Assembly (NCBI GenBank): GCA_036172665.1
Contig: CM069872.1
Location: 24,494,001 to 24,558,000, forward strand
Reading direction: 5' to 3'
DNA: 64,000 nt
Origin: Prosopocoilus inquinatus
Taxonomy: Eukaryota > Arthropoda > Insecta > Coleoptera > Lucanidae
The notes below the pieces were generated by a model. That model saw only the letters and a program-made list of their open reading frames with translations. It did no database searches and was not told where the DNA came from. Position numbers and translations under genes: made by a program. How positions within the stretch are numbered: the first letter of the stretch is position 1; the number at the start of each line of letters is the position of its first letter. Positions 55,385 through 64,000 of this stretch are shown in pieces.

Positions 55385-56314
55385 CAGTTTCAAACAGATG
55401 AAGATGAACGATTCTACCACGTGCACATGGACATCATTGGTCCAATGCCAACATCCCAAGGTTTTCGTTATTGCCTCACAATGATAGACCGTTTCACGCG
55501 ATGGCCAGAAGCAGTGCCTATAAAGGACATCACCGCAGACACCATCGTGGACACATTTTTCAATGCATGGGTGTCAAGATTCGAAGCACCGGCCATCATC
55601 ACCACGGATAGAGGAACACAGTTTGATTCGCAACTGTTCGATGCCATGACGAAAATAATAAGAGCTAAAACAGTGAAAACAACAGCCTACCACCCACAAT
55701 CAAATGGGACTGTAGAACGATGGCATAGGACTTTGAAATCTGCAATAAAATGCCATGAGACAGCAAACTGGACAAAAGCACTCCCAATCGTACTATTGGG
55801 TTTAAGAAACAGTCTCAAAGAAGATATAGGAACATCGGCAGCAGAAATGACTTATGGTACAACCCTAAGACTGCCAGGAGAATACTTCCACCAAGAACAA
55901 TTTCTGCAAGACCAAACCATTTTTTTAGAACAACTCCGACAAGCCATGAGGAAAATCCGACCTCAGCCAACTTCGCACCATCAAAAACCAAGAATTTTCG
56001 TGAATAAAACTCTTCACACATGCTCTCATGTATTCGTGAGAATGGATGGAGTCAAGAAACCACTAGACCAACCGTATAAAGGACCTTACAAAGTTCTTCG
56101 CAGAATAAATGATTGCTGTTTTGAAGTTGACCTAGACGGAAAACCATCTAACATTTCAATTGATCGTTTAAAACCAGCCTTTACAGAAATAGACCATGAA
56201 CGAGACAATTCCACCCTACGAACATACCCTGGAGCGAAGAAGAAAAGAGTATCGTTCCTGGAACCAGTTCACTCGCGGGGGAGTACTGTGGCGACTGGCA
56301 ATGATTTTAAATAA
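55385..56314 (+). pseudogene. gypsy-2 integrase, C-terminal part
   Basis: 310 codons in one frame: DEDERFYHVHMDIIGPMPTS, APAIITTDRGTQFDSQLF, NGTVERWHRTLKSA (D,D,E) and PYKGPYKVLRRINDCCFEVD, the GPY/F module. It is the same lineage as gypsy-1 (compare HIHVDIVGPLPESSG) but a different copy. It is followed by a purine tract CGCGGGGGAG and a TGTGGCGACT start that may be the 3' LTR. Everything upstream in this element is missing. Confidence 0.87.
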
Positions 56315-56433
56315 AAAAACGTAGTAGTCATTAAGAAAAAAAAAAAACAACTTAATTGTCAATACAATTCTTGGTATAAAAAATTTGCTAATTAAAAAAA
56401 AGCATTAATGTGATTTAATATATAAATCACTAC

Positions 56434-58049
56434 AGGACTGTCACTAAACAACGTCGTTAATGTACTCCCGTAGGTTATATTACGTGTTGTAGGTACGGTT
56501 GTATGCGACGTATATTCAGTATTTACGTGTGTAGTAATGGCAAACTTTGGTTGGTGTGTAATGAAATAAAGAATAAACGGCGAGTGTCAAATTTAGCAAG
56601 CAATCAAACAGATATAGAAAGATATTTACTAATGTTACGAGAAGTTCGTTGATTTATACAAACCTATTGGTATTATTTGTTTCTTGTATCTATTTGGTAG
56701 TAGTGGAAGAAAGGGCAGTTGTAAGATTAGCGTTAGTTCAGTAGGAGCATACATTTAGTTGAGGAATAGCATCATCTGTCAGTATTCTTCGAATGATTTC
56801 ATTTCCACTGACTTAACGATTTTTTTACAAATTTTTCTTGAAAATGTATCAAGCACACAAAATGTTGCTTTAACATTGTGACACCTGCATTTTGGTTCAT
56901 ACTTGAAGCCTTTCCAAAATCTATAATTAACAATATTTCATAATTAATGGTACGACATCTGTAACTCAAATTTACTGAGCGGTTTGACAGCAGTTTATTG
57001 TGGTTAACTGAAAATTTAATGACGTTTTAAATATCTACTAATGTCTTCGATTCACTTACATTGATCGCACAACGAACTTCATCTTGTGTTACTACAAGAT
57101 GCAAACACTCTGACTGCAACCAGTGCAAATGAATCGAAGATGCTATTTGCTTCACTGTTCTTTGTCAATTTCTTCGAGATTAATAAATCATTTTATTTTC
57201 TGAAAGAGCCAGAGTGAAACGTAGATAAACTTTCATTACGTTGGTCATCATCATCAGTTTTTTCAAACTTGTGATGCAAGTGAAGACAAGTGCTACTCTT
57301 ACGGTAATCTTGGAATAAGGGATGTAATCAGATTAAACAATATGTTTATTAAATTAGAAATAATATAAAGAAGGTTATGAGCCTCTCACATAACACTTGA
57401 TATTTTCAGCTTCGATGGAATTAATTTGCTAGGTCATCAAACTTGAAGGAAACAAGCTGCAGTAACGTTTAGGTGTTTTAACTTTATGCACTTTTGGTGT
57501 CACTTGCATGCATAACTGATGTTACTAGATAGGTACTTTTGTGAGTTTATATCCACTCGTTCTATTGAGTACATTTTAATCAGTACGTCGGTTAGTTTAA
57601 TGCCAGTTGGATTGGTGGATATTCTAGGTTAGCTAGCAATCTTAAGAAGAGTTCATGTTTATGTTAAAATCTCCTTGCCTCAATACAAATTAACTCTGAG
57701 AAGTCTTTCTATTTTGACTGCAATGTAACTAAATTAGGAAACGAATTAAATTATTCGTCAATACATACCCTCTTTAAATTAAAATTTCTGACAACTTCGC
57801 TTTAAATTCATAGTTAAAATTTAAAATGCAGTATTTAACCTCAAACCAGTTGTTGCGTACTGACCTCTGTTTATCTCTGCCCATGTGTTTTGTGTTTACC
57901 ACAAGAGCCTCACAAGAACCGGCTGAGGAATTTGATAAAAATGACAGTCCGCGATACGGTTCTGCCATCTAGCGAATTTTTACAAACTACTCAACTTGCT
58001 CAAAATTTTAAACTGAAAATGGCGACGAGTGAGCGTACCAGTGTTCTCT
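56434..58049. mobile_element. Second copy of the 8-bp-duplication element, left-truncated
   Basis: Matches 27660-29308 over about 1.6 kb with scattered substitutions and small indels, up to the right end TTCTCTATATCATG. The left end begins at AGGACTGTCACTAAAC, about 115 bp into the element. The conserved minus-strand ORF is at 57774-57968. Non-autonomous. Confidence 0.82.
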
Positions 58050-58059
58050 ATATCATGCT

Positions 58060-58700
58060 TTTACCTTAAATATGAAAAATAATGACATTTCTGTACTTTT
58101 TACTCACTTTACTCACGACACTATTTTGGAAATTATTTTCAACAACAAACAATTCAAAATTATTTCAAAATGTCTGCAACCACACTTTCTTCTCTGACGA
58201 TAAAGAAATACCTCCTTAAGGTAGGATTCATTTTATGAGAGACAGAAATAATCCTTTTAATGATTTGGATGATAATGAATTTAACGTTTCGCTTTTCCAA
58301 AGGAGTTATGGAACACTTTGGTCCCACACTAGAACCTGCAACAAGCAAAAATAAATTTATTTTGTGGTACAAATCGGTTGCTGATAAACTTATGTTATTA
58401 TCCACTGAAATATTTCAACAGCTGATTCCTGATACTTTTAGAAACCATCGATACGTAGAATAATTGATCGTGTCACTCATCTTATTGCAAGGCAATGCAA
58501 ACAGTGAATTAAATTGCCAATAGAAGAAGCTCCGCAAGTTAACATTAGGCTTTGCTCATGTCATTGGCACCACAGATTGTACCCCTTGTTAAAATTATTT
58601 CACCTGGTGGTAATCCCGCTGAGCTGTACCACAACAGAAAATGTGTCTTTGCCATATATGTTCAAGTAATTCAACTGCACTAAAGTTTCCTTCCTCCCTT
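58060..58700 (+). pseudogene. Harbinger transposase relic, second copy
   Basis: Nearly the same as 39760-40410: RDRNNPFNDLDDNEF, RFSKGVMEHFGP, then IKLPIEEAPQV, HVIGTTDCT and ISPGGNPAELYHNRKC. Stops and a one-base shift in the DCT region break it. Confidence 0.65.
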
Positions 58701-59012
58701 TCTTTTTTCTCTTGAACTGCATGTGAGTGAAATTTAGTAAATGTACGTTTTTTTGTGCTCACTATATGTTTAAAAAAGGATTAAACATGAAGTAATATTA
58801 AAATTTGTAACGAAAGTTTTATTTCAAAGTGTGCTACACATTTAAATTATTTGAATTAGCGGTATTAGTTGCCTGTGGTTACCATGCTTCATGGGGATCA
58901 CACTTATCTTAAGAGATACGAGGTCGGTTAAATTAGGCCAAAATTGCGTATTTTCATGCTAATTAATAATCTGAAAAGCAATTTAAATTATTCCTTTTCG
59001 TTTTGAAGGTAT
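58701..59012. other. Intergenic or intronic DNA, no gene seen
   Basis: AT-rich text between the Harbinger relic and the gypsy-3 LTR; nothing recognised. Confidence 0.55.
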
Positions 59013-59340
59013 TGTTACGTTTCTAGGGTTTAAAGTTTATTTATTTAAACGAATAAAACACTCGATAAAAACTTAATCGTAATTTAATAAAGCTTAAAAA
59101 CTAATTTATTTGTAACAATTTATTTACACACTAAAAGTCTAACTTCGGCGATCGCTGTTCGAATTCGACTGCCTCGTGAGTCAACTCCGGGCGATTTTAT
59201 ATCATCTGCTGCCGTCTGGAATCCTCCATGCTGGAGAAATCTAGTCTGTTCGATGTAGGCCCCGGCCGCGTGACGGCCGATGACACATAACAGCGAACCG
59301 ACTTCTTGACGCCTTGCGCTAAGCCGGTTGGTGCGCCACA
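59013..59340 (-). repeat. gypsy-3 3' LTR
   Basis: On the minus strand begins TGTGGCGCACCAACC and ends AAACGTAACA, 328 bp. It contains a TTTATTAAATT region that may serve as a poly(A) signal zone. Identity with the other LTR cannot be tested here. Confidence 0.78.
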
Positions 59341-60490
59341 CTGCCCCCTTCTTAAAAACGTTTCGTCTCGAAATGTTCCTGGTGATAGTCTTGAAGGAGG
59401 GTGTCGGAATCTACATGCTGGCCCATTCTTCCAACTTCCCGTCTGGAAGAAGTAACAGTCTACGGTTTTGCTGTTGCTGACTGTTGCCTGTGGGTGGTGG
59501 CTGCAGACTAGGACTTCAATTCCCGTTCTGTGGAAGATGACTTCCAGCATGCTTCGAATTACTCTCCAGTCTAGTCCGTCCAATCCGCAGCCCAATTTGG
59601 GGATGGCTAACTTCATCTGATGGGTCTCTATTAGCTGTCTCCTCAGGCTATATAGGGCTCTCCACATACTTTGATAGTCAGGTTTACCGCTTGATGTCTT
59701 CTTAGTGACTAAATAATGCACGTGGCGCCTCCGATCTGCCGTCGAATCAATGATCTGCAAGCTCTTGCCTACCATGGGATGCTGTCTTCGTAGCTCCTCG
59801 ATTTGGCCAAATTTCTTCCTAAACACCTGAGCGATTCCTTTGGACATTTTCAGGTCTTCTGCTACGCAGTGGGCCAGACTGTACTCCAGTGGCACTTTAA
59901 AGAGATCTTGTTGCTTCTCCGTGGTCACTCCAAACCGTGCCTTGCTTCCTTCGGCGTGATGAGACATGAAGGTTTCGAAGTTCACTTCGGAAACTTGCGC
60001 CCTTTGTACTGTCCCTTCATCTGCTTCTCCATGGTAAGGGGCTATCCGGTTGAAGTGGATTACTTTGGGTTTGCCATGGGGGACCTTCCTGATGCGGTAA
60101 ACGACGTCGTTGATCCGTTTCATCACTTTGTAAGGACCTTCCCAAGAGGTCTGTAATTTTGGGGAGAGGCCTCGACGTCTTTGGGGGTTATAAAGCCAGA
60201 CCAGTGCTCCAGGTTGGTATCCGCCGTGTTGAGCGTTGAAGTCATAGTGCTCCTTCATCCGATCGCTGACCGTCTGTATATTGTGACGCACTTGGTTGTG
60301 GATATCATCCATTTTCCTGCGTAATTTGCTCACGTAATCTTCGTCGGCAGAGACTTCGCCAGGCTTCACACCAAACTTCAGGTCGCAGGGCAGTCTCGGC
60401 TCTCGCCCGAATACCACTTTCGCGGGAGTCTCCCCTGTTGTCTCATGAACAGATGAGCGGTATGCCATTAGAAACAGTGTCCCAGTCCCT
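59197..60490 (-). CDS. gypsy-3 Pol C-terminus: integrase end fused to a TARG1/OARD1-type macrodomain
   Basis: The true reading starts at about 60480 with FLMAYRSSVHETTGETPAKV, the end of the integrase core, followed by the GPY/F module (TSWEGPYKVMKRINDVVYRI, ending HFNRIAPY). After a 30-residue linker a complete macrodomain occupies 59497-59934: DLFKVPLEYSLAHCVAEDLK, KGIAQVFRKKFG, YLVTKKTSSGKPDY and IPKLGCGLDGLDW. In TARG1-type enzymes, which remove ADP-ribose from glutamate, a Lys in the TKK block and the Asp in GCGLD are catalytic; both are kept. The last 100 residues have no known motif, and the stop is inside the LTR. The ORF's first 93 codons upstream of 60480 are out-of-frame shadow. 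Confidence 0.9.
59341..59353 (-). promoter_or_regulatory. gypsy-3 polypurine tract
   Basis: Minus strand AAGAAGGGGGCAG, directly before the LTR. The open frame of the macrodomain ORF runs across it. Confidence 0.75.
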
Positions 60491-63400
60491 CTGATGATTG
60501 GAAACGACCTTGGACAAATGTCGGTTGATGGTTCTATTGAACCTTTCCACCATTCCGTCCGACTGTGGGTGGAGTGCAGTTGTTCTAGTTTTTCGTACGC
60601 CGAGCAGAGTACACACGTTCTTGAACAAGGCCGATTCAAAGTTCCTTCCTTGGTCTGAATGCAGTTCCATAGGTGCACCATACCGACTGATCCATTCCCT
60701 GACAAGGGCTTCCGCAATAGTGACTGCCTCTTGGTTAGGTAGGGCGTAAGCTTCAACCCACTTGCTAAAGTAGTCCATTACCACGACGATGTACTTGTTT
60801 CCACCATTCGTTTCTGGAAACGGGCCGGCTACATCGATGGCAACTCTCTCAAAAGGACTTCCAACGTTGTACTGTCTCATGGGAGCCTTACCCCGCCTGT
60901 GGGGACCGTTACTGGCTGCGCAGACTGCACACTTTCTGCACCAATCCTTCACGTCTTCCTTGCAGTTCACCCAGTAAAATCTTTCGCGCACCTTCTCCAT
61001 AGTCTTCTTAACTCCCAGATGCCCTCCGGAAGTTCCATCGTGAAGTTCCCTCAGAACTTCTGGCACCCTATTCTTGGGGATCAGTAACTGTGTCTTCTGT
61101 TCCATGCCTTCCTGATTCTCTATGCTTCGTCTCAGAAGACCACGATCCAACACTATGGAGTCCCACTGCGCCCAGTATGATTTTACGGACGGTGCACATG
61201 GTGCTACCTCTTCCCAGGTAGGCCTCGCGTCCCTGCTTTTCCATTCTAGCACTAATTTCAAATCCGGGTCGTTCTCCTGGTCTCTTCGCAGTTCTTCGCC
61301 TTGCCATTTGTCATCAACAATGGCTGTCCTCGCAGTCGTGGCTACTTTCTCGTCCAAACGACTACAGTGCTTACAGTCTTCGGCACAGGGTCTTCTCGAC
61401 AGAGCATCGGCATTTCGATGGCTAGTTCCTGCCCGATGCTGAATTTCAAAATCGTACTCCTGAAGTCGTTCGATCCATCGTGCAACTTGCCCTTCTGGGT
61501 TCTTGAAACGGAGAAGCCATTTTAGAGCGGCGTGGTCGGTCCTCAGCAGGAAGCGTCTACCATACAAGTACTTGTAGAAGTGTTCTATCGTTTTTACGAC
61601 GGCTAGCAATTCCCTTCTTGTGACGCAATAGTTTCGTTCTGGCTTTGATAGGACTTTACTGAAGTAGCCGATCACCTTCTCTTGCCCCTCTTGTATCTGG
61701 GAGAGTACGCCACCAATCCCAACGTTGCTAGCATCTGTGTCCACGACGAACTTGCCTTCCGGGAGAGGATAACTCAGAATAGGGGCACTAATCAAGTACT
61801 GCTTTAGTTGTTCAATTTGACACTGTTGGTCCCATTCAAATGGACGACCTTCTTCAGTGAGTTTTGTCAACGGCTTAGCAATGTCTGCAAATCCAGGAAC
61901 GTAGCGCCGATAGTAAGTGCACAGGCCAAGGAAACTCCTTATTTGGTGTTTATTTCTGGGAGTTGGCCAGTCTTTCACCACCTGAATCTTCACAGGGTCC
62001 ACGGCGATTCCGTTTCCATTAACAATGTGCCCCAGGTAATTCACTTCCTTCTGGAACAGGTGACACTTCTTGAGGCTAAGCTTTAGTCCAGCTCCGCGAA
62101 GCCGCTGGAACACTCCTTCCAGGTTCCTTAGGTGGTCGTCGAACGTCTTTCCCACGACAATTATGTCGTCAAGGTACACCATGCACGTTGTCCAGGATAG
62201 ACCTTTCAGAACCGTCTCCATTAACCTCTCGAATGTCGCTGGGGCATTACATAACCCGAATGGCATCACTGTGAACCACAGACCCATACCAATGGAAAAC
62301 GCCGTCTTTTCTCGATCTTCGGGCGCCAGCTCCACTTGCCAATATCCACTCTTTAAGTCCAAAGTTGAGAAGATCTTTGAGCCGGCCAGGGTGTCCAGGG
62401 TATCATCAATCCGTGGCAAGGGATAGCTGTCCTTCTTGGTGACATTATTGAGTAACCGGTAGTCTACACAGAACCTGGTGGACCCATCCTTCTTCTTCAC
62501 AAGCACTACTGATGACGCCCACGGGCTGCTTGATGGTTCTATTACATTATCCTTTTCCATCTCGCGAATAATGCGTTCCGCTTCCTCACGCTTCGCCAAC
62601 GGTAATCGCCTTGGAGCTTGACGGATAGGTCTTTCTTCTCCAGTCTCTATTTTGTGTTTCACGACATCAGTTCTTCCCTTGGATCCATTTTCTACCTCAA
62701 ATACATCTTGATAGCGGCCGATCAGATTCTTTGCTTTTGTCTTCTGGACTGGAGTCAATTCCTGGGGTGTTGACATAACCATTTCCCATAATTTCTTTGG
62801 GACTTTCGCTTCTGGCACGTTTGTTTCAAGTTGCCGGGAGATGGAGGACACCATGGTGCAGTTTCCCAAGATGGTTCCTTTCTTGATATTGACGGAGAAA
62901 CAATTGACGTTCATCAGGCGGACAGGTACTTCCTTCTTCGCCGTCAATAACATTTTCCCAACGAGGACTCCTCTTCCAATCCTTTGATCATCAGTATTAG
63001 GTTCAACCATAATGACTTGCCCATCTTGAAAAACACCGTCCAGTTTTGCGTCGACGATAACCTCAGTCCTGCTGGGTAATACAACGTCTTCAGCGAGGAC
63101 TACTCGAGCGGCCACGTCCCCTCGTTGATGTAGAACCAACTCCTCATTATTGACCGCCATCACGCCACGCTTTAAGTCCAATTGGAACCCGTGGGCACAC
63201 ATGACGTCCATGCCCAAAATTGCCTCGTCCTCTATATCTGCCACCAGTGCACGGTGTTTTATTGGAGTTGAACCAATGGTGATGATAACCTCTACTTCAC
63301 CGTGGACAGTTGCTGATGTTCCAGTTGCAGTTTTCAGTCTCCACTTGGTCGGCTCGGTGCGTCCAGATGACTTAATGACGTCGGGTCTTAGGATGGTCTT

Positions 63401-64000
63401 CGTCGCACCCGTATCCAACAACATGGTGTGAGGAATGTCATCAATGGTGACATCCACGAAGACACTGCTGGTTAACTGCCGTAGGGATATTACTTGTTTG
63501 GCTTTCGTCTTTGGGGGCCTTTGAATACGGGTCGACGTTTGCCCCTCTGCACCGACCCGGCTTAGTTTAACTGTGGCTTTCTTGGATCCTGTCTGGGCTT
63601 TGGACATCGCCTGCGAACATGTCCTTCCTCCTGGCCACACCAGCGGTTTCTTCTGCTTGAAGACCTGTTCCACAATGCGGCGAACATCCCCGGCGGTGGC
63701 ATACTCCCTGGCTCGCTCCTTTATAGTAGCTCCCACGTTGGCGTTAGCGGATTCTTCCTGTTCTTCCTCTTGGAAGTCCATAGCCGCTCGCACCTTGACA
63801 TGCCCTCTTGAGACTCGTCTCGCTGCTTCAAATTCCAAGGCATAAGCCAATGCGTTCTTGGACGTCTTCGGATGGGTCATTCTCAATGCCTGCTGGTTGT
63901 CTGGGTCACGGATTCCATCTATGAAGGTCTGCACCGTCAAACATTTGAGGAATTCAACGGGAGCTGTGGGATATGCCAACTGGGCCAGACGCGCTACGTC
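60443..64000 (-). CDS. gypsy-3 Gag-Pol: protease, RT, RNase H, integrase (partial at N-terminus)
   Basis: Open from the window edge for about 1180 codons. The Gag end reads FLKCLTVQTFIDGIRDPDNQ and EFEAARRVSRG, with no clear CCHC knuckle in view. The protease has MLLDTGATKTILRPD. RT has [50 protein letters not shown] and catalytic VYLDDIIVVG near 62170. RNase H has VVDTDASNVGIGGVLSQ and LRTDHAALKWLL. H2C2 is HDGTSGGHLGVKK with CRKCAVC. The integrase has AIDVAGPFPE, HSDQGRNFES and DGMVERFNRTINRHL. It shifts frame near 60475 (stop at 60443) and continues in the macrodomain ORF. Confidence 0.93.
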   Translation of the reverse strand, partial: DVARLAQLAYPTAPVEFLKCLTVQTFIDGIRDPDNQQALRMTHPKTSKNALAYALEFEAARRVSRGHVKVRAAMDFQEEEQEESANANVGATIKERAREYATAGDVRRIVEQVFKQKKPLVWPGGRTCSQAMSKAQTGSKKATVKLSRVGAEGQTSTRIQRPPKTKAKQVISLRQLTSSVFVDVTIDDIPHTMLLDTGATKTILRPDVIKSSGRTEPTKWRLKTATGTSATVHGEVEVIITIGSTPIKHRALVADIEDEAILGMDVMCAHGFQLDLKRGVMAVNNEELVLHQRGDVAARVVLAEDVVLPSRTEVIVDAKLDGVFQDGQVIMVEPNTDDQRIGRGVLVGKMLLTAKKEVPVRLMNVNCFSVNIKKGTILGNCTMVSSISRQLETNVPEAKVPKKLWEMVMSTPQELTPVQKTKAKNLIGRYQDVFEVENGSKGRTDVVKHKIETGEERPIRQAPRRLPLAKREEAERIIREMEKDNVIEPSSSPWASSVVLVKKKDGSTRFCVDYRLLNNVTKKDSYPLPRIDDTLDTLAGSKIFSTLDLKSGYWQVELAPEDREKTAFSIGMGLWFTVMPFGLCNAPATFERLMETVLKGLSWTTCMVYLDDIIVVGKTFDDHLRNLEGVFQRLRGAGLKLSLKKCHLFQKEVNYLGHIVNGNGIAVDPVKIQVVKDWPTPRNKHQIRSFLGLCTYYRRYVPGFADIAKPLTKLTEEGRPFEWDQQCQIEQLKQYLISAPILSYPLPEGKFVVDTDASNVGIGGVLSQIQEGQEKVIGYFSKVLSKPERNYCVTRRELLAVVKTIEHFYKYLYGRRFLLRTDHAALKWLLRFKNPEGQVARWIERLQEYDFEIQHRAGTSHRNADALSRRPCAEDCKHCSRLDEKVATTARTAIVDDKWQGEELRRDQENDPDLKLVLEWKSRDARPTWEEVAPCAPSVKSYWAQWDSIVLDRGLLRRSIENQEGMEQKTQLLIPKNRVPEVLRELHDGTSGGHLGVKKTMEKVRERFYWVNCKEDVKDWCRKCAVCAASNGPHRRGKAPMRQYNVGSPFERVAIDVAGPFPETNGGNKYIVVVMDYFSKWVEAYALPNQEAVTIAEALVREWISRYGAPMELHSDQGRNFESALFKNVCTLLGVRKTRTTALHPQSDGMVERFNRTINRHLSKVVSNHQRDWDTVSNGIPLICS

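Larger units (their letters stand above)
59013..64000 (-). mobile_element. gypsy-3 retrotransposon with a macrodomain, open at the window edge
   Basis: Minus-strand Ty3/gypsy element: gag end, protease, RT, RNase H, integrase, then a macrodomain, a polypurine tract and one LTR. The gag start and the 5' LTR lie beyond 64000. GC content and codon use are visibly higher than in the surrounding AT-rich DNA, which suggests recent arrival. One frameshift near 60475 is the only break seen. Confidence 0.92.

Noticed and set aside
60490..60756. First 93 codons of the ORF that contains the macrodomain
   Set aside because: Out-of-frame shadow of the integrase core, which is encoded in the other ORF up to the frameshift.
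34164..64000. Search for the next bchs exon (PH-BEACH)
   Set aside because: No ORF or splice-flanked segment with the expected family motifs was seen; all coding-like sequence there is transposon-derived.
1..64000. CRISPR array, tRNA or rRNA genes, bacterial operon signals
   Set aside because: None seen; spliced genes and eukaryotic retroelements make a prokaryotic source untenable.

Overview
This is insect nuclear DNA: AT-rich, intron-bearing, and dense with arthropod-type transposable elements. I favour an insect, possibly a beetle, but no feature here fixes the species. The only host gene is part of blue cheese (bchs, the WDFY3/Alfy homologue) on the + strand. Eight consecutive exons lie at 1698-2063, 2266-2550, 5874-6445, 16771-17221, 17278-18011, 32140-32706, 32763-33030 and 33900-34163. 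They join in one open frame of 1169 codons. Earlier exons lie upstream of the window and the PH-BEACH-WD40-FYVE end lies downstream. Two introns are 56 bp each; the others are swollen by transposons, and the last exceeds 29.8 kb.

Region by region. 1-1.7 kb: Penelope-like element (PLE) ends with hammerhead ribozymes. 2.6-5.7 kb: three nested DNA transposons (TTA duplication, AT duplication, fold-back). 6.8-9.7 kb: two clusters of a small hammerhead-bearing repeat, one arranged as a tandem with a 312-bp period (retrozyme-like), plus a mariner remnant. 13-16.7 kb: more PLE ends, a mariner-type MITE and fold-backs. 18.2-29.6 kb: a PLE (PLE-1) with an inverted partial copy. It is split by a Ty1/copia element at its YVDD motif and by a 1.77-kb element with 8-bp duplications. 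The copia is split in its integrase by a second PLE (PLE-2) made of two 873-bp inverted arms. 29.9-37.7 kb: a TA-flanked element, a hAT MITE full of GTATCTAGATAC, and PLE relics. 38.3-41.5 kb: rearranged PIF/Harbinger relics. 41.5-51.5 kb: a CsRn1-type gypsy element split by a young BEL/Pao element (two 229-bp LTRs, one difference). 51.9-55.2 kb: a P-element (THAP9-like) transposase gene with four exons and later frameshifts. 55.4-58.7 kb: a second gypsy end, a second copy of the 1.77-kb element and a Harbinger relic. 59.0-64.0 kb: a minus-strand gypsy element running off the window.

Two things stand out. First, the gypsy element at 59-64 kb carries, in the same frame as its integrase C-terminus, a complete TARG1/OARD1-type macrodomain with both expected catalytic residues. 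This is a cellular or virus-like ADP-ribose hydrolase module captured by a retrotransposon. Second, I find fourteen hammerhead ribozyme motifs, ten with an intact CUGANGA...GAA core, in at least five sequence families. In nearly all of them stem III is a short, loopless, self-complementary helix, which suggests action as dimers. Four belong to the retrozyme-like repeat; the others sit at PLE ends.

How the parts relate: the retroelements supply reverse transcriptase, integrase or GIY-YIG nuclease, while the small hammerhead repeats and MITEs encode nothing and would depend on such enzymes in trans. Nothing besides bchs looks like a functioning host gene. Its exons are intact, so the insertions have been tolerated inside introns.
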